Source: Bacteroidia bacterium
GTDB lineage: Bacteria > Bacteroidota > Bacteroidia > AKYH767-A > OLB10
Reading direction: 5' to 3'
Assembly: GCA_016788165.1 (NCBI GenBank)
Contig: JAEUTH010000008.1
Span: 124,001 to 188,000, forward strand
Length of the DNA stretch: 64,000 nucleotides
Under the pieces are notes generated by a model. That model saw only the letters and a program-made list of their open reading frames with translations, had not been told where the DNA came from and searched no databases. Made by a program: the position numbers and the translations under genes. Position 1 is the stretch's first letter; every line of letters starts with the position of its first letter. Positions 36,152-45,300 of this stretch are shown piece by piece.

Positions 36152-36383
36152 TACGCAAAATTTTTAATTCTGAGTGATTGATTAAATGATTTCTGTTTTG
36201 ATGTTAGTTAAGCTTGATTAATAACTAAAATGAATTGTTTTTTAATTAAAGCATAATGGCAAACTTAAAGTTAGTTTTAAGCAAAGTACATTAATGTATT
36301 GTTTTGGAATATTAAATTTTGGGTTACATTATTTTAACTTTAAAACTATACATTACTTAACTACAAACACTTGTAGTATATAA

Positions 36384-37277
36384 CTATCTATAATTGAACC
36401 TTAGTAAAGTTGGTTTGTTTTTTTGTGCTTCGTTAGTTATCAGCATGTCGCCATTGTTTAAAAAAGTAATGCCTTCGGCTTTATTAAAAATTTCGGGATC
36501 TAACGGTTCAATATGTACAATGTTTCCGTTTAAATTAAATACAAAAAAAATATAATCAGCGGCCGAGAGCAAGTACAGGTTTTTTGTAAGCGGATGTATG
36601 GCTATGGCAGAAGTCATTAATTTTACAATGGGCTCGGTTGCTTTATTTTTTTTATTGTTTTTTGTTGGCAGATTAATGTTGTGAGTAATAACAAACTGCT
36701 TGATATTTTGCACATCAAATTCAAGCACAGGCTCTGCCGAAAGTGTTTTTGTAACTAAATCAAATCCATAAATTACTCTTTTGTTTTTAAACTGCCGGCC
36801 TTTTGCAACTTTACCTTTACTGGCAATTAACAACCTGTTATTTTCAGCGTCATAACAAAGGCCTTCGTTGTTATGGGCTGTAATACCTGTTGTATAAGAA
36901 GTGATTTCATAATCGGGCAATTGGTAGTTTTTTATTTCAAACAAAGTTCCATCGCTTCTTAAAACATATATTGTGTTATGCACACGGGTAATACCTTCAT
37001 AATCTCCATCAATATCAAAGCTGTATTGTTTTTCGATTTTATTATTCAGGATGTTGTATATAAATAAAATTCCATTTTCATCTTGTATGCAGGCAATGGT
37101 AACGCTGTCAATTTCCGTCAGTCCTGATACTTCGTTAAGTATGTCAGGTAAAATATTGGTAGCATCGGGTTTGTTTAAGGTGTAGTCAGTAGTTTTTTCG
37201 CTACTGTTATTTACGGTGGCACAGCCCCATTGGAACAATGCCAAAACGCAAAATAATTTTATAGAGATTTGTTTCAT
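36384..37277 (-). CDS. SdiA-regulated-domain / phytase-like propeller lipoprotein
   Basis: A 297-aa lipoprotein (lipobox FQWGC, Cys19). The SdiA-regulated family pattern is visible: ILNEVSGLTEIDSVTIACIQ, GDYEGITRVHNTIYVLRSDG, NNEGLCYDAENNRLLIASK and KAEGITFLNNGDMLITNEA, blades of a six-bladed propeller with acidic Ca-site-like residues. The biochemical role of the family is unsettled; related proteins bind calcium or phosphate esters. It stands as a single gene with a terminator-free 200-bp gap on its left side towards the heme oxygenase region. Confidence 0.75.
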   Translation of the reverse strand: MKQISIKLFCVLALFQWGCATVNNSSEKTTDYTLNKPDATNILPDILNEVSGLTEIDSVTIACIQDENGILFIYNILNNKIEKQYSFDIDGDYEGITRVHNTIYVLRSDGTLFEIKNYQLPDYEITSYTTGITAHNNEGLCYDAENNRLLIASKGKVAKGRQFKNKRVIYGFDLVTKTLSAEPVLEFDVQNIKQFVITHNINLPTKNNKKNKATEPIVKLMTSAIAIHPLTKNLYLLSAADYIFFVFNLNGNIVHIEPLDPEIFNKAEGITFLNNGDMLITNEAQKNKPTLLRFNYR

Positions 37278-37414
37278 TTACTTAAATTAAAATGGGCTTA
37301 GTTTATCGAGACCGGTAAATTTTTGTAAGGTGCCTTTTAACGCAATAAAACAGATAATTGTTGCCGATTTATTTATAACTACAAAAAGTACATGCTGTTT
37401 ATAGTTATAGATTA

Positions 37415-37455
37415 TTACAAAATAAAAATGCAGTAATGTTATACTACTGCATTTT
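37415..37455 (-). terminator. Terminator after the heme oxygenase region
   Basis: On the - strand the stem is AAAATGCAGTA (37455 to 37445) with TACTGCATTTT (37435 to 37425), followed by TATTTTG. It lies about 30 bp past the stop of the small membrane protein. Confidence 0.7.
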
Positions 37456-37483
37456 AAAAAAAATATTGTTTGTTTTTGAAGTA

Positions 37484-37654
37484 CTATTTTGATTCGGGCT
37501 TTCGTTTAAAAATATTAATTTTTGATTTGATCTGCTTTATGCGTTCTTCTTTTATAACACCAAAATAAATTAGTGCAAATAACACCAGCCATAATATACC
37601 TTTAATTAAAAAAAACATAAAGCCTGCAATACCTATTGATTTTAAAAACTCCAT
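37484..37654 (-). CDS. Small single-pass membrane protein
   Basis: A 56-aa protein started at the ATG at 37654; an upstream start at 37714 would add a hydrophilic, non-membrane extension overlapping the heme oxygenase gene. One transmembrane helix (about 9-33: IAGFMFFLIKGILWLVLFAL) is followed by a basic tail with KEERIKQIKSK and NIFKRK. Its stop and a terminator are close by, and the heme oxygenase gene ends 13 bp upstream, so it forms an operon with it. Function unknown. Confidence 0.6.
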   Translation of the reverse strand: MEFLKSIGIAGFMFFLIKGILWLVLFALIYFGVIKEERIKQIKSKINIFKRKPESK

Positions 37655-37667
37655 ACTTGTTTTTGTT

Positions 37668-38210
37668 TTAAGCCGATGGTGCTGTTTTATCCTGAAGTTC
37701 CCTAAATATTTCAATCAGAAAATCAAAGCCTGAATTAGCTTCATCGGCCCATTCGTCTTTTTGTACGGCTCTGATGGATGCTACCGCTTCATGCATATTA
37801 TCAAAATCATACATTTTACCGGCAGAGGGCACTTTTTTCCGTATCATCTGACCACCAAAAACAATTGCCAGATAGTTTAAATATACATGTGGCAAAACAG
37901 TTTCGGGGTTTAAGTTTTCAAGGTGTGTTGCATATTTTTTGGTGCTTGAAAGTATCTCTGCGTTTTTAATTCCCTCAGCTTCAATCTCAGCTATATCGGC
38001 TAAAACTGGCGTACAGCGGTTTAAGCTTATATGGGGTACCCCTTTATCTTCAATAGCTTTAAAAATTGCATACTGTTGATGCAAGTAAAGTAGGTAATCA
38101 GCTTTGCTTAACTCGCCTTTAAACATTCTAACATTAAATGGCATGCGTTCGGCCATTTTATGTTTTTCGGCAGTGGCATCTTTTAATGGCACCTGATTGA
38201 CGGTATTCAT
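37668..38210 (-). CDS. Biliverdin-producing heme oxygenase
   Basis: A 180-aa cytosolic enzyme that opens heme to biliverdin, CO and Fe(II). I start it at the ATG at 38210 (MNTVNQVPLKDATAEKH) instead of 38240. The proximal-ligand helix DATAEKHKMAERMPF places His near residue 16 where HO-1 has its axial His, and the FKGELSKADYLLYLHQQYAIF helix is family-typical. The distal helix glycines are less clear (FGGQMIRKKVPS). A perfect TACTTTTG -7 box lies 27 bases upstream. The AraC-type regulator directly upstream on the same strand suggests control by iron or heme status. Confidence 0.8.
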   Translation of the reverse strand: MNTVNQVPLKDATAEKHKMAERMPFNVRMFKGELSKADYLLYLHQQYAIFKAIEDKGVPHISLNRCTPVLADIAEIEAEGIKNAEILSSTKKYATHLENLNPETVLPHVYLNYLAIVFGGQMIRKKVPSAGKMYDFDNMHEAVASIRAVQKDEWADEANSGFDFLIEIFRELQDKTAPSA

Positions 38211-38237
38211 AATTTCGTGTTTTTTACAATTTACTTG

Positions 38238-38245
38238 CAAAAGTA
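38238..38245 (-). promoter_or_regulatory. -7 box for the heme oxygenase gene
   Basis: Reads TACTTTTG on the - strand, matching TAnnTTTG, 27 bases before the chosen ATG. It also supports the start at 38210, because 38240 would lie inside the box. Confidence 0.55.
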
Positions 38246-38288
38246 CCGATAATGAATTTATTAGATTTTAGTTTATGGAAGAAATGTT

Positions 38289-39026
38289 TTAGTAAAGCGG
38301 AATGATTTGTTTGCGCTCAGTGCTGGGTGTAATGCCAAAGTAGTTTTTATACGACTGACTAAAACTACTTATAGAAGCATAACCTACCATTATCGAAATT
38401 TCAAGTATGGTGTAGTTTGAAGTATGCAATAAATGTTTGGCTTTGGTTAACCTGTTATCTTGCAAAAACTCAAAAATGGTTTGTCCGGTTACTTCTTTGA
38501 AACCTTTTTTTAAATAACATTGATTGGTGCCTACAAAGTTTGCCACCGTTGCTATGGTAATATTTTGATCGAGGTTGTTTACTATAAATGTTTTGGCTTT
38601 TTTAATTTTATCCGTATCAATTGGTTTGTTTAAAAACGTACAGGTATCACAATTTAATTGAAAAATCAGATTGTTTTTTTGTACCTGAAAAAGCAGGTAT
38701 AACACCATACTTTCTAAATAAATATTACGTGCTATTCCTTTAATGCCACAATTTATAAGTTCGTAAAGTTTTGATTGTGTATTACAACAAATTTGTTGCT
38801 TTTCGGATACGATTTCAAATGGCGTATCGTACTTTTCAAAATAGGCTTTACTTATTTTAAGCTCAACTTTGTTTGCAATTGGCGCGAAGCTAAAAAGGCA
38901 ATCGTTGCTGCTTAGATGGTAAGTCAGATATAGGTTCGAATTATCTTGTTGTGCAACACAAGTTGCGTTAGGCATTGTTTCTCCTGCCGCCACGCTTAAG
39001 TAGATAAACTCATTAATCATTTCCAT
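38289..39026 (-). CDS. AraC-family transcriptional regulator
   Basis: A 245-aa regulator from ATG 39026 (MEMINEFIYLSV); an upstream in-frame start at 39086 is also open. The N-terminal half (about 1-150) is a sensing domain resembling PchR-type siderophore/heme regulators, with paired cysteines. The C-terminal half holds the two AraC helix-turn-helices (NITIATVANFVGTNQCYLKK and YTILEISIMVGYASISSFSQ) and the closing YFGITPS. A TACCATTG box (one mismatch) ends 4 bases before ATG 39026, so the transcript may be leaderless. The neighbouring heme oxygenase gene, 78 bp downstream, is the likely target. Confidence 0.82.
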   Translation of the reverse strand: MEMINEFIYLSVAAGETMPNATCVAQQDNSNLYLTYHLSSNDCLFSFAPIANKVELKISKAYFEKYDTPFEIVSEKQQICCNTQSKLYELINCGIKGIARNIYLESMVLYLLFQVQKNNLIFQLNCDTCTFLNKPIDTDKIKKAKTFIVNNLDQNITIATVANFVGTNQCYLKKGFKEVTGQTIFEFLQDNRLTKAKHLLHTSNYTILEISIMVGYASISSFSQSYKNYFGITPSTERKQIIPLY

Positions 39027-39288
39027 TTTACAATGGTACCTAATTATTATAGTTGCATTGGTATTTTTAAAGTACGGCAACAACAAAATAACATTTGCAA
39101 ATTTTTGAAAACCTTTGTAGTAATTTAAAATAAAGCCAATAAAAGCACTGTTGTACTATGTGGTATTCAAATTAGATGGACGTGGTTTAAAAGGTACTTT
39201 ATTTTGATTTTTAACTGGTAACGAATTTTTAATAACAACTTGTTGAGAAGTATGAAACAGCCTTGATATGAATGATTGTTTGGGTTGC

Positions 39289-39296
39289 TATTTTTG
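39289..39296 (+). promoter_or_regulatory. -7 box for the OmpA lipoprotein gene
   Basis: TATTTTTG matches TAnnTTTG, 22 bases before the ATG at 39319, with a TTG about 23 bp upstream (39263-39265). Confidence 0.5.
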
Positions 39297-39318
39297 CTGC
39301 AATTAAAAATTAAAATAT

Positions 39319-40161
39319 ATGAAAAGATTCGTAATTTGTTTATTAGCTATTGCTGTAATTCAATTACCTGCCTGCGTAAGTAAAAAGAAGTTTAATGCAC
39401 AGGTAGCTAAGTATGATAGCTTAAAGATTGACAATGAAAAAAACAAAACATTATTGGCCTCTTGTTTAAATGACAAGGAAAATCAAAGCAAGCGCGTTAC
39501 CAGTTTAGAAACCGAACTTGCCGATGCAAAAGCAAAGGGTGGTGCCATGTTAAGTCAGCTTAGCGATTTGTCGGTTATAAGTAAGGAGCAAGCCGAGAGC
39601 ATTAAACGTTCGTTAGAAAACATCAGTGGTAAAGATGCATACATTAAAGATTTGCAAACAGCCATGGCACGTAAAGATTCATTAAACATGGCCCTGGTAA
39701 TGAATTTAAAGGGCTCGCTAAAAGATGTAAATGACGAAGATGTAAATGTAAGAGTTGAAGGCAGTGCCGTGTTTATAAATATAAGCGATAAGATGTTATT
39801 TAAAAGTGGCAGCTATGAAATTTCGAGTAATGCCAGCCAGGTTTTAGGTAAGGTAGCCCAAGTATTAAACGGCCAGCCTGATATGCAGTTTATGGTTGAA
39901 GGTCATACAGATAATAAGCCTATCAAAACGCCAGTAATTAAGGATAACTGGGATTTAAGTGCTATGCGAGCCAGTGCTGTTGTCCGTGTATTACAAAAGA
40001 ACTATAAGATAGATCCAAGTCGTATGATTGCTGCAGCTCGTAGCGAGTATGTACCCATAGCAGCAAATAATACTATTGAGGGTCGCACAACCAATCGCAG
40101 AATACGTATTGTAATACTACCACAGTTAGATCAGTTTTTTAAATTGATGGAAAAGAAATAA
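39319..40161 (+). CDS. OmpA-family peptidoglycan-binding lipoprotein
   Basis: A 280-aa protein. Lipobox QLPAC (Cys19), a coiled coil (about 25-125) and an OmpA-like domain (about 150-275) with MVEGHTDNKPI, NWDLSAMRASAVVRVL and the NRRIRIVI ending; these carry the Asp and Arg that bind diaminopimelate of peptidoglycan. It tethers the outer membrane to the cell wall. Single-gene unit with its own promoter and terminator. Confidence 0.88.
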   Translation: MKRFVICLLAIAVIQLPACVSKKKFNAQVAKYDSLKIDNEKNKTLLASCLNDKENQSKRVTSLETELADAKAKGGAMLSQLSDLSVISKEQAESIKRSLENISGKDAYIKDLQTAMARKDSLNMALVMNLKGSLKDVNDEDVNVRVEGSAVFINISDKMLFKSGSYEISSNASQVLGKVAQVLNGQPDMQFMVEGHTDNKPIKTPVIKDNWDLSAMRASAVVRVLQKNYKIDPSRMIAAARSEYVPIAANNTIEGRTTNRRIRIVILPQLDQFFKLMEKK

Positions 40162-40176
40162 GCAAGTTGCATTAAT

Positions 40177-40214
40177 AAAAAAGGCTGCATTCATACTATG
40201 GATGCAGCCTTTTT
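40177..40214 (+). terminator. Terminator after the OmpA lipoprotein gene
   Basis: AAAAAAGGCTGCAT (40177-40190) pairs with ATGCAGCCTTTTT (40202-40214). Confidence 0.8.
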
Positions 40215-40276
40215 ATTGCAGATAAGTGTTGTGAAAGCTATGGCTAATGCAAATATGTTTTAAGGTGCTTTAAATG

Positions 40277-40492
40277 TTACTGAGCTATAAGGCTGCTTTT
40301 TTGAAATTTATTGAAAATACTGTCTGATACTTTTTCGGCTTGCATGCGTAATTCGTTTATGGCAGTACTTTCCCATAAAACGCATTTTTTATTGCTGCCT
40401 ATTGTGTATATACGGTTAAGCGTTTTGCCGTTAACAGATATTAACTCAAAAGTGTTTGTTAGGATATTTTTTACATTAGAAATTAATAAAGT
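40277..40492 (-). pseudogene. Possible gene remnant without a start codon
   Basis: On the - strand, 71 codons are open between stops at 40493 and 40277, with coding-like composition: FELISVNGKTLNRIYTIGS, KKCVLWESTAINELR, KVSDSIFNKF. There is no ATG before an internal Met near codon 48 and no family I recognise. It may be the end of a broken gene. The rest of the 578-bp gap between 40162 and 40739 holds only the two terminators. Confidence 0.3.
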
Positions 40493-40702
40493 CTATTAAA
40501 CCGGTAGATTATTAATTTGTTATTTTAACAGCTATAACAATTAGGTAAATCAATACCAGAATTAGCAGTGCCCGGTTTTCTGTTCTAAAACTACTGCTTG
40601 TTGATTAGCCACCTTATAATTAAAAAGTTTGTGGGTTTATTAAAAAGCTAAAAACAAGAAAACAAATTGATAAGAACTTGGAAATTGCTCAAAAGAAAAG
40701 GC

Positions 40703-40730
40703 AAAAAAAAACCTCTGCTAAAAGCAGAGG
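40703..40730 (-). terminator. Terminator downstream of tRNA-Asp
   Basis: On the - strand the stem CCTCTGC-TTTTA-GCAGAGG (40730 to 40712) is followed by a run of nine U. It starts 9 bases after the tRNA CCA end. Confidence 0.85.
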
Positions 40731-40739
40731 AAAAATTTT

Positions 40740-40816
40740 TGGCGGTCCGGACGGGACTCGAACCCGCGACCCCATGCGTGACAGGCATGTATTCTAACCA
40801 GCTGAACTACCGAACC
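40740..40816 (-). tRNA. tRNA-Asp (GTC)
   Basis: A 77-nt cloverleaf including the encoded CCA. Acceptor GGTTCGG pairs with CCGGACC (one G-U), discriminator G; the anticodon stem CATGC/GCATG encloses CTGTCAC with anticodon GTC; the T arm GCGGG-TTCGAGT-CCCGT is standard. Confidence 0.95.
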
Positions 40817-40914
40817 AATTTTGTTTAAGAACAGATGTTTTTTAAACGGTGCGCAAAAGTATAATTATAAATATATCTAGCAAAATTATTTTTAGCAGAA
40901 TTAAGGACCTGCTC

Positions 40915-41835
40915 CTAATTCATTTTACCTCTTTTAATCAAATAGGGCATAAGTACCTGATGATAGCCTTTTGCTATGTCGGCTTCTACAAAGTCAATAC
41001 GGTATTGTGCACACTTTAACTTCAGTTCGGTTTCAAATTGTGCCACTGCTTTTTTGTATGAAGCGCTAACCAGATTACTATGCAGTTTTATGCTTTGTCC
41101 GGTTTCAAGGTCAATAAATTCATAAGGGCGGTTTTCGAAATTGAAATCAATTTCAGTTGATTTATCAACTGTATGAAAAAGAATAACTTCATGCTTATTG
41201 TATTTCAAATGTTGCAAAGCATTGTAAAGCAGGTTTGGTTGTTCGCTTATTTCAAACATATCGCTAAATACAATTACCAACGAACGTTTGTGAATGCTTT
41301 CGGCAATTTGATGCAGTGCTGTTGTTGCCTGGGTTTTTTTTGCTGCTGTGCGTTGCAGCATGGCATTTTCAAGGTAGTTGTATAAAAGTTTATGGTGTAC
41401 TGATGTTGATTTGGCCGGAGTTGTAACAGTAACTGTTTCATCAAAAAAGCTTAACCCTACTGCATCGCGTTGCATTTTTAATAGTTGTATCAATGCCGCT
41501 GCACAATGTGCAGCAAAACCAATTTTATTGAGTTGCTTGCCTTTATTGTCAGCAGTGGGGTAGTGCATGCTTGACGAGTTATCTACCACTATATGACATC
41601 TGAGGTTTGTTTCTTCTTCAAAACGTTTTACAAACATCTTGTCGGTACGGCCATATAGTTTCCAATCAATAAAACGTGTGCTTTCGCCTGCATTATATAG
41701 GCGGTGCTCGGCAAACTCAACACTAAAACCATGGAATGGTGATTTATGCAAGCCGGTAATAAAACCCTCAACTACTTGCTTGGCAATAAACTCTAAATGA
41801 CTAAATTGTTGTATTTCGCTTTGATTGATGGGCAT
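40915..41835 (-). CDS. DUF58 (von Willebrand A-like) protein
   Basis: A 306-aa cytosolic protein. The DUF58 signature GESTRFIDWKLYGRTDKMFVK is present, with a vWA-like fold carrying the metal-site-like IVVDNSSSM and VIVFSDMFE. Such proteins usually act with MoxR AAA ATPases and membrane vWA proteins in a chaperone-like Bat system; none of these is adjacent, so the gene is separated from its usual partners. It lies 89 bp downstream of the thioredoxin gene, beyond a terminator. Confidence 0.85.
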   Translation of the reverse strand: MPINQSEIQQFSHLEFIAKQVVEGFITGLHKSPFHGFSVEFAEHRLYNAGESTRFIDWKLYGRTDKMFVKRFEEETNLRCHIVVDNSSSMHYPTADNKGKQLNKIGFAAHCAAALIQLLKMQRDAVGLSFFDETVTVTTPAKSTSVHHKLLYNYLENAMLQRTAAKKTQATTALHQIAESIHKRSLVIVFSDMFEISEQPNLLYNALQHLKYNKHEVILFHTVDKSTEIDFNFENRPYEFIDLETGQSIKLHSNLVSASYKKAVAQFETELKLKCAQYRIDFVEADIAKGYHQVLMPYLIKRGKMN

Positions 41836-41876
41836 TGGTTTAAATTATTTTTGGTGAAAGTAACGTTGGATTAAAT

Positions 41877-41905
41877 AAAAAATGCAGGACATGCCTGCAT
41901 TTTTT
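41877..41905 (-). terminator. Terminator after trxA
   Basis: AAAAAATGCAGG (41877-41888) pairs with CCTGCATTTTTT (41894-41905), with U runs in both directions. Confidence 0.8.
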
Positions 41906-41924
41906 ATTTCGATTTGGAAGTTGA

Positions 41925-42245
41925 TTAGGCCAACTGTGCATCTAACTTGCCTGCCAACACCGATTTTGGCGCTGCGCCAACTTGTTTATCAACCACTTTG
42001 CCATCTTTAAAATAAAGCAATGCAGGTATGTTTCTGATACCAAATTGCATGCTTATGCCGGGGTTGTTATCTACATTAACTTTTCCTACAATGGCTTTGC
42101 CATCATACTCTGTTGCTATTTCATCCACAAATGGACCAACCATGCGGCAGGGGCCGCACCACTCAGCCCAAAAATCTACTAATACGGGTTTGTCTGATTT
42201 AATTACCAACTCGTCAAAGTTGGCGTCTGTTAATTCTAATGCCAT
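41925..42245 (-). CDS. trxA: Thioredoxin
   Basis: A 106-aa cytosolic disulfide reductant with active site WAEWCGPCRM (Cys30, Cys33), buried Asp in VLVDFWAEW, and the cis-Pro segment IRNIPALLYFKDG. Length matches canonical thioredoxin 1. It could supply electrons to the APS reductase encoded at 15.8 kb, which needs thioredoxin, although there is no genetic linkage. Downstream of dnaE on the same strand with a 134-bp gap and its own terminator. Confidence 0.95.
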   Translation of the reverse strand: MALELTDANFDELVIKSDKPVLVDFWAEWCGPCRMVGPFVDEIATEYDGKAIVGKVNVDNNPGISMQFGIRNIPALLYFKDGKVVDKQVGAAPKSVLAGKLDAQLA

Positions 42246-42379
42246 TTTAATTGGGTTTTAATTGCTTTAAACTGCGTTATAATTTTTTGTAAAACTAATA
42301 AGATTGTATAGTTAAATGCTATACGAAGTTGGCTTACAAAAATATTACCATATCGGGCAATCTGCCAATGTGGCTAATT

Positions 42380-45300
42380 TTAATTCATGTTTTTTATAAG
42401 CGATATTTTATCACCAGTTAAACTTCTCAGATCTTCAAACATTTGGGTATTAAAAACCAACTTGGCTTTTTTGGGTAATGCTTCTACGTGTAATTTAAGA
42501 TCATTGTCAACAATATTTAATTTTAATGGTATGGTGCCTGTGTTTGCTTTTATTAATGCATCAAATTTTTGAATAAATGCATCATCAATTTGGCTGCTAC
42601 TTACTTGTGTAATTATTTGTTTGGTTTGTTGATTGCCTATATCACTTAACAATGAAATATTTTGTATGGATAGTTCAAAATCATCATCACGTTGAAATTT
42701 GTTTTGCACCGTAGCTTTAATAAAAACAAACATATCGGCTTTCAGATATCGCTCAATTTCTAAGTATTTTTTTTCATTAAATACGGCAATCTCTATTGTA
42801 CCTTTTAAGTCTTCTAAAGTAAAAATACCAAAGCGTTTACCGGTTTTACCAATGCGGTGATTGGCTGTAGTAATTATGCCAGCTAAATAAATTTCGCGCT
42901 TCAGATAGAGGCTCATGTCTTCAAGGTCGGCAGTGGTTACGGAACTAAAATGTTGTATCTCATATTTAAACAAATCCAGCGGATGGCCTGATAAATAAAA
43001 GCCAATAACTTCTTTTTCGTGATGTAATTTTTCTAAAACACTCCAGGGTTCGCTGTCAGGTAGTTTTGGCAGTGGCATTTCTGTTTCAGCAACTTCTCCA
43101 AATAAATCAACCTGTGCATTGTTGACCTGCTGTTGTTTGGATAATCCATATTTAACGGCTTTATCTAAACCGGTAAGTCCGTCTTTATCCGGTTTGAGGT
43201 ATTGGGCGCGGTGTATGTTTTCGAACGAATCGAAAGCACCGGCATAAACACAGGCCTCGAGTGTACGTTTGTTTAAATTTCGCAGGTTAACTCTGGTGGT
43301 AAAGTCGAAAATGTTTTTGTAGGGGCCGTTTAAATTGCGTTCATCAATAAGCGCAAGTATGGCGTTTTCGCCAACGCCTTTAACAGCACCCAAACCAAAG
43401 CGTAAGTCGCCATTTTTATTTACACTAAACATGTAGTTGCTTTCATTTACATCGGGCCCTAATACATGCATTTGCATTTTGCGGCATTCTTCCATGTAAA
43501 AAGTTACTTTATCAATATTACCTAAGTTACTGGTTAATACGGCAGCCATGTACTCGCTGGGATAATGCGCTTTGAGGTAAGCTGTTTGAAAAGCTACTAA
43601 GGCATAGCAGGTTGAGTGTGACTTGTTAAATGCATAGCTGGCAAATGCTTCCCAATCGGTCCATATTTTTTCTAAAACCTCGGCAGGATGGCCTTTGGCC
43701 GTGGCACCTTGTAAAAACGTGCCCTTCATTTTATTAAGGGTTTCGATTTGTTTTTTACCCATAGCCTTACGTAAGTTATCGGCATCGCCTTTTGTAAAGC
43801 CTGCTAATTTTTGTGATAGTAACATTACCTGCTCTTGGTAAACGGTTATGCCATAAGTTTCGGCAAGGTATTCTTCCATATCGGGTAAATCGAAGGTAAC
43901 GGGTTCGCGGCCATGTTTGCGGGCAATAAAATTGGGTATGTATTCTATTGGGCCCGGCCTGTAAAGCGCATTCATGGCAATAAGGTCTTCAAACTTATCA
44001 GGTTTTAGTTCTTTCAAATATTTTTGCATGCCCACACTTTCGAATTGGAATGTGCCATTGGTTTCGCCTCTGGCATATAGTTCCAATGTCTTAACATCGT
44101 CAAGTGGTATGGTATCAATATCAATGTTTATTTGATGATTTTGTTTTATAAGTTTTAAGGCATCGCGTATAACGGTAAGCGTTTTTAAGCCTAAAAAATC
44201 CATTTTAATGACACCGGCATTTTCAATAATTTTTCCTTCAAACTGTGTTATCAGTAAATTGGTTTCTTTTGATTTTGATACGGGTATAATTTCGGTTAAA
44301 TCTTTCGGGGCGATGATAATACCGGCAGCATGTATGCCTGTACCTCTTACCGAACCTTCTAATACCAAGGCTTCGCGTATAACTTCAGCTTTTAAGTCGT
44401 TACCGGCTTTAAACTCGCGTATTTTTTTTACGTTTTCAATATCATCAGATTGCAGGTTGTATTTTTCCTGAAGGCTACCTGTGCCATCTAACTTTTGATT
44501 GATAACATCGTTTAAACTGATGCCGGGTTTTTCGGGTACCAACTTGGCTAATGCATTACTATCGGCTAAGGGCAAGTCTAAAACGCGTGCCACATCTTTC
44601 AGGCTGCTTTTGGCTGCCATGGTGCCATAGGTAATGATTTGCGCTACCTGGTTTTTGCCATATTTTTCAACAACATAATCAATAACTTTTTGCCGGCCTT
44701 CGTCATCAAAATCAGTATCAATATCGGGCATTGATTTACGGTCGGGATTTAAAAATCTTTCGAACAGCAAATTGTATTTTAATGGGTCGATGTTGGTTAT
44801 GCCCAGGCAATAAGCCACTGCCGAGCCTGCAGCCGAACCGCGCCCGGGGCCTATAAGCACACCAATATCCCGGCCGGCCTTTATAAAGTCGGCAACAATT
44901 AAGAAGTAGCCGGCAAAGCCCATGGTTTTAATTGTAAGAAGTTCGAAACGCAGTCGTTCATCTACCTCAGCGGTAATTTCTTTATACCGGTTTTTTGCGC
45001 CTTCGTAACTCAGGTGTTCCAAATACGTAAACTGATCATAAAAGCCCGGTGGTACTTGGTAATTAGGTAATAAAATATCTTGCTCTAAACGTAAGTGCGC
45101 TACCTTATCAACAATTTCATTGGTATTATCCAAAGCCTGTGGCAAATCGCTAAACAGGGCTTGCATTTCGGCTTTAGTTTTAAAATAAAACTCATCGTTA
45201 TAAAAAGCAAAACGCCTGCCTTTTATAAATACATCATCATCAGCAAAATCTTTCATTTTTTCAGTAGCCTGCTTTTCGCCTGTGTTTATGCACAGTAGAA

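Noticed and set aside
40311-40499. 62-codon + strand ORF in the gap before tRNA-Asp
   Set aside because: Irregular composition and no promoter; the opposite strand reads far more like protein.
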